Shown piece after piece: positions 62,103-64,000 of a stretch of DNA of 64,000 nt (position 1 is its first letter; every line of letters starts with the position of its first letter). Source of the DNA: Winogradskyella epiphytica (lineage in GTDB: Bacteria; Bacteroidota; Bacteroidia; Flavobacteriales; Flavobacteriaceae); NCBI RefSeq assembly GCF_003217215.1, contig NZ_QJTD01000003.1, positions 1 to 64,000 on the forward strand, given 5' to 3'. The position numbers and the translations under genes were made by a program. The notes below the pieces were generated by a model. That model had not been told where the DNA came from. It made no database searches and saw only the letters and a list, made by a program, of their open reading frames with translations.

Positions 62103-62288
62103 ATGTTTAGTACTGGTCAATTGATTTTTGGAATATTATTTTTTGTAGCCTTTGCCATTATCATTGGTTACCAATATCGTAAAGATCTTCGTCTTCATAA
62201 ACGTTACTATAAGGGAACTATTTGGGTTTTAATTGCTTTTATAGGTTTTATAGGTATGATCGCTGCTATTAAATACATTTTTATGTAG
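62103..62288 (+). CDS. small two-segment membrane protein
   Basis: 61 residues from ATG at 62103 (MFSTGQLIFGILFFVAFAIIIGY). Two membrane helices (about 6-23 and 42-60) joined by a basic loop (QYRKDLRLHKRYYKG). Homologues are widely present in Flavobacteriaceae as far as I recall. Function unknown. The frame could begin earlier at a TTG (62085), which lies in the promoter box. Confidence 0.7.
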   Translation: MFSTGQLIFGILFFVAFAIIIGYQYRKDLRLHKRYYKGTIWVLIAFIGFIGMIAAIKYIFM

Positions 62289-62381
62289 TCGATCTTTTTG
62301 CATCAAATTCTTTTAAAACTTCTAAAAGCCTGAGTTAGGAAGGTTTCAATAATTATTGACAAAAAAAATAAAATATCAAAC

Positions 62382-62416
62382 AAAAAAAGCAGCCTTTTAT
62401 AGGACTGCTTTTTTTT
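62382..62416. terminator. bidirectional terminator
   Basis: Stem AAAAAAAGCAG...CTGCTTTTTTTT around CCTTTTATAGGA, between convergent genes at 62288 and 62434. Confidence 0.88.
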
Positions 62417-62433
62417 ATTTAAGTTAGTTTGTA

Positions 62434-63087
62434 TTAAGCTTTAGTTGCTTTAACAACCACTTTTAATTCAATATCATCGTTGATGAATTTGTCACCTAAA
62501 TCACTAAAGAACGATTTAGAACCATATTTTACATTCCATTTAGAACGATCAATAGTGAAGGTTTCACTTGTTAAAGTGATGGTCTCACCTTTGTTATCAA
62601 CTGTTACCGGAAATGTAACATTGTTTGTAGCATCTTTAAGGGTTAAGTTTCCAGAAAGCATAGTTTGACCATCTTTTGTAGAAATACCAGTCATTTCAAA
62701 ATTTGAAGTTGAGAATTTTTCAACTTCGAAAAAATCTGCACTCTTAAGATGTCCAGTCAATTTTGCATGGCTCTCATCGTCAGCAGGAATATCTAAAACT
62801 TCGATACTATTCATATCAATAATAAATTTACCTGCAGCTAATTCGCCATCAGTAGCTTGTAATTTTCCTTCTTGAATAGCAATAGTTCCAAAGTGTTCAC
62901 CAGTTGGTTTGAATCCTTTCCACTCAATAGTTGAATTTTCAGTATCTACTTTGTAGTTAACTGCAGTTGCTTCAGCTTTCGCAGCTTCAGCAGCTTTAGT
63001 TGTTTCAGCTTCTTTAGCTTTGTCTCCACAGCTAGTGAATGTAATTAAGGCTACTAGAACAAAAGATTTTAATAATAGTGTTTTCAT
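62434..63087 (-). CDS. YceI family lipoprotein
   Basis: 217 residues. Lipoprotein signal MKTLLLKSFVLVALITFTSCGD (lipobox near C20) and an Ala/Lys/Glu-rich linker. The YceI beta-barrel (about 45-215) shows VDTENSTIEWKGFKPTGEHFG, KLTGHLKSADFFEVEKFS and FTIDRSKWNVKYG. YceI barrels bind polyisoprenoids or other lipids. Likely located in the periplasm. No operon partner. Confidence 0.94.
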   Translation of the reverse strand: MKTLLLKSFVLVALITFTSCGDKAKEAETTKAAEAAKAEATAVNYKVDTENSTIEWKGFKPTGEHFGTIAIQEGKLQATDGELAAGKFIIDMNSIEVLDIPADDESHAKLTGHLKSADFFEVEKFSTSNFEMTGISTKDGQTMLSGNLTLKDATNNVTFPVTVDNKGETITLTSETFTIDRSKWNVKYGSKSFFSDLGDKFINDDIELKVVVKATKA

Positions 63088-63190
63088 GTTTTTATTTTAT
63101 TTGTTTGAGGATGCAAATATAAATAAATGGAAGAACAAACAATCAAAATAAATTGTTAATGACATTTTGACATTTTTAGAATAATGGCAG

Positions 63191-63198
63191 TACTTTTG
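63191..63198 (+). promoter_or_regulatory. flavobacterial -7 promoter box of grpE-dnaJ
   Basis: TACTTTTG with a TTTTG element 21 bases upstream, matching the bipartite flavobacterial promoter. 38 bases before grpE. Confidence 0.6.
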
Positions 63199-63236
63199 CC
63201 CATTCTAAATCGAAGATTTTAAAAAAAGAACTCAAA

Positions 63237-63788
63237 ATGAGTAAGAAAGATAAAAATAAGAAGGTAGAAGATCCACAAGTTGAGGATCAGGCTACAGTTA
63301 CGGCAGAGTCAGAAGAACAACAAGAAGAAACTAAAACTGCTGAAGAGCAGCTTCAAGACCAATTAGTTGCTGAAAAAGAAAAGTTCATGCGCCTATTTGC
63401 GGAGTTTGAAAATTATAAAAAGCGAACGACTAAAGAGCGTATTGAACTGTTTAAGACAGCAAGTCAGGATGTAATGTTAGCCATGTTGCCAATTTTAGAT
63501 GATTTTGAACGTGCATTAGCACATATCGAGGAGACGGAAGAAACAGGAGAATTAAGAAAAGGTGTTTTGTTAATTCAAAGTAAGTTAATCCGAACTTTAG
63601 AACAAAAAGGATTAGCTAAGATTGAGGTTAGACAAGGAGATGTGTTTAATGCAGATAATCATGAAGCGGTAACTCAAATTCCTGCACCAAGTGACGACTT
63701 GAAAGGAAAAATCATTGACGTTGTAGAACAGGGCTATAAATTAGGAGATAAGGTGATTCGTTTCCCAAAAGTAGTAGTAGGGCAATAA
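63237..63788 (+). CDS. grpE: nucleotide exchange factor GrpE
   Basis: 183 residues. Charged, disordered N-terminus (about 1-35), long coiled-coil helix (KFMRLFAEFENYKKRTTKER at about 51-70), then the C-terminal beta domain with PDNHEAV-type motif NADNHEAVTQIP and closing GYKLGDKVIRFPKVVVG. It releases ADP from DnaK in the chaperone cycle. dnaJ follows after 66 bases on the same strand. Confidence 0.96.
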   Translation: MSKKDKNKKVEDPQVEDQATVTAESEEQQEETKTAEEQLQDQLVAEKEKFMRLFAEFENYKKRTTKERIELFKTASQDVMLAMLPILDDFERALAHIEETEETGELRKGVLLIQSKLIRTLEQKGLAKIEVRQGDVFNADNHEAVTQIPAPSDDLKGKIIDVVEQGYKLGDKVIRFPKVVVGQ

Positions 63789-63854
63789 ATATAGATAACA
63801 GGAATGTTAAATCAAGAGTTTTCACTTTAGTGAAGATGAAGAATAAATTATTTG

Positions 63855-64000
63855 ATGAAAGAAGATTATTACGACATATTAGGAATAAGTAAAGGAGCAT
63901 CCGAATCCGAAATAAAGAAAGCCTATCGTAAGATGGCATTGAAGTATCATCCTGATAAAAATCCAGATGATAAGGAAGCTGAAGATAAATTTAAAAAAGC
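63855..64000 (+). CDS. dnaJ: chaperone DnaJ, N-terminal part (cut by window end)
   Basis: The first 48 codons from ATG at 63855 encode [19 protein letters not shown] and a complete start of the J domain with HPDKNPDD, the HPD triplet that stimulates DnaK's ATPase. The rest lies beyond the window. Position behind grpE makes DnaJ, rather than a J-domain relative, very likely. Confidence 0.92.
   Translation, partial: MKEDYYDILGISKGASESEIKKAYRKMALKYHPDKNPDDKEAEDKFKK

Overview
The window is a chromosomal segment from a low-GC marine-type Flavobacteriaceae bacterium (Bacteroidota). The evidence is a type IX secretion C-terminal sorting domain, the TAnnTTTG promoter box in front of many genes, glutamine synthetase III, SigZ, DUF4197/DUF4920/DUF3078 proteins and TonB/carboxypeptidase-like receptors. 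No rRNA, tRNA or CRISPR array was seen.

Positions 1-25560 are an accessory region that behaves like an integron, though it does not match the textbook type. Ten cassettes, all with genes on the minus strand, are separated by structured repeats (R0-R10; most are 131-135 bp) that start ...AAC and end GTT.... The outermost 9-11 bases of each cassette's two ends are inverted complements private to that cassette (for example GTTGTGTACC/GGTACACAAC, then GTTACCCAAC/GTTGGGTAAC for the next). This is the pattern expected if excised circular cassettes carry a complete attC-like site. Gene 3' ends lie at or inside the repeats. At the right end a XerC/D-like tyrosine recombinase (25555-26685) points into the array, with its stop codon next to a half-repeat (possible attI). 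It lacks the extra segment of IntI integrases. Cargo is mostly small membrane proteins, PH-like proteins and lipoproteins of unknown function, an AraC regulator pair, and a Fur/TonB-receptor/CDF metal module that is itself bounded by a second repeat family.

Repeat R2 is interrupted by a 14.2-kb integrative element (1598-15840) flanked by a 10-bp direct repeat, ACACGGTGTT, which covers the repeat's GTT end. It carries its own integrase, a helix-turn-helix protein, P4-type helicase and zinc-ribbon primase genes with an origin-like repeat between them, a translationally coupled regulator/type III restriction-modification operon, two unknown downstream genes, about 950 bp of non-coding DNA packed with long imperfect inverted repeats, and two small conserved genes (DUF6943-like and DUF6266). 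No relaxase was recognised.

From about 26.7 kb onward the window looks like core chromosome: a zinc-ribbon protein, an 11-bp tandem repeat and a 50-residue conserved small gene, a T9SS-exported endonuclease I, a PepSY-like repeat lipoprotein, a Ca/Na antiporter, glnN, purM, prfA, pyrF, a fused acyl-CoA mutase (IcmF), a Cys-rich mini-protein beside sigZ, an Lrp regulator, YpdA, crcB, an M49 peptidase, Hsp20, a BASS transporter, mnmD, ilvE, a MazG-like gene, YceI, grpE and the start of dnaJ. Small genes absent from simple ORF calls were read at 450-617, 27671-27823, 35748-35876, 46996-47100 and 63855-64000.
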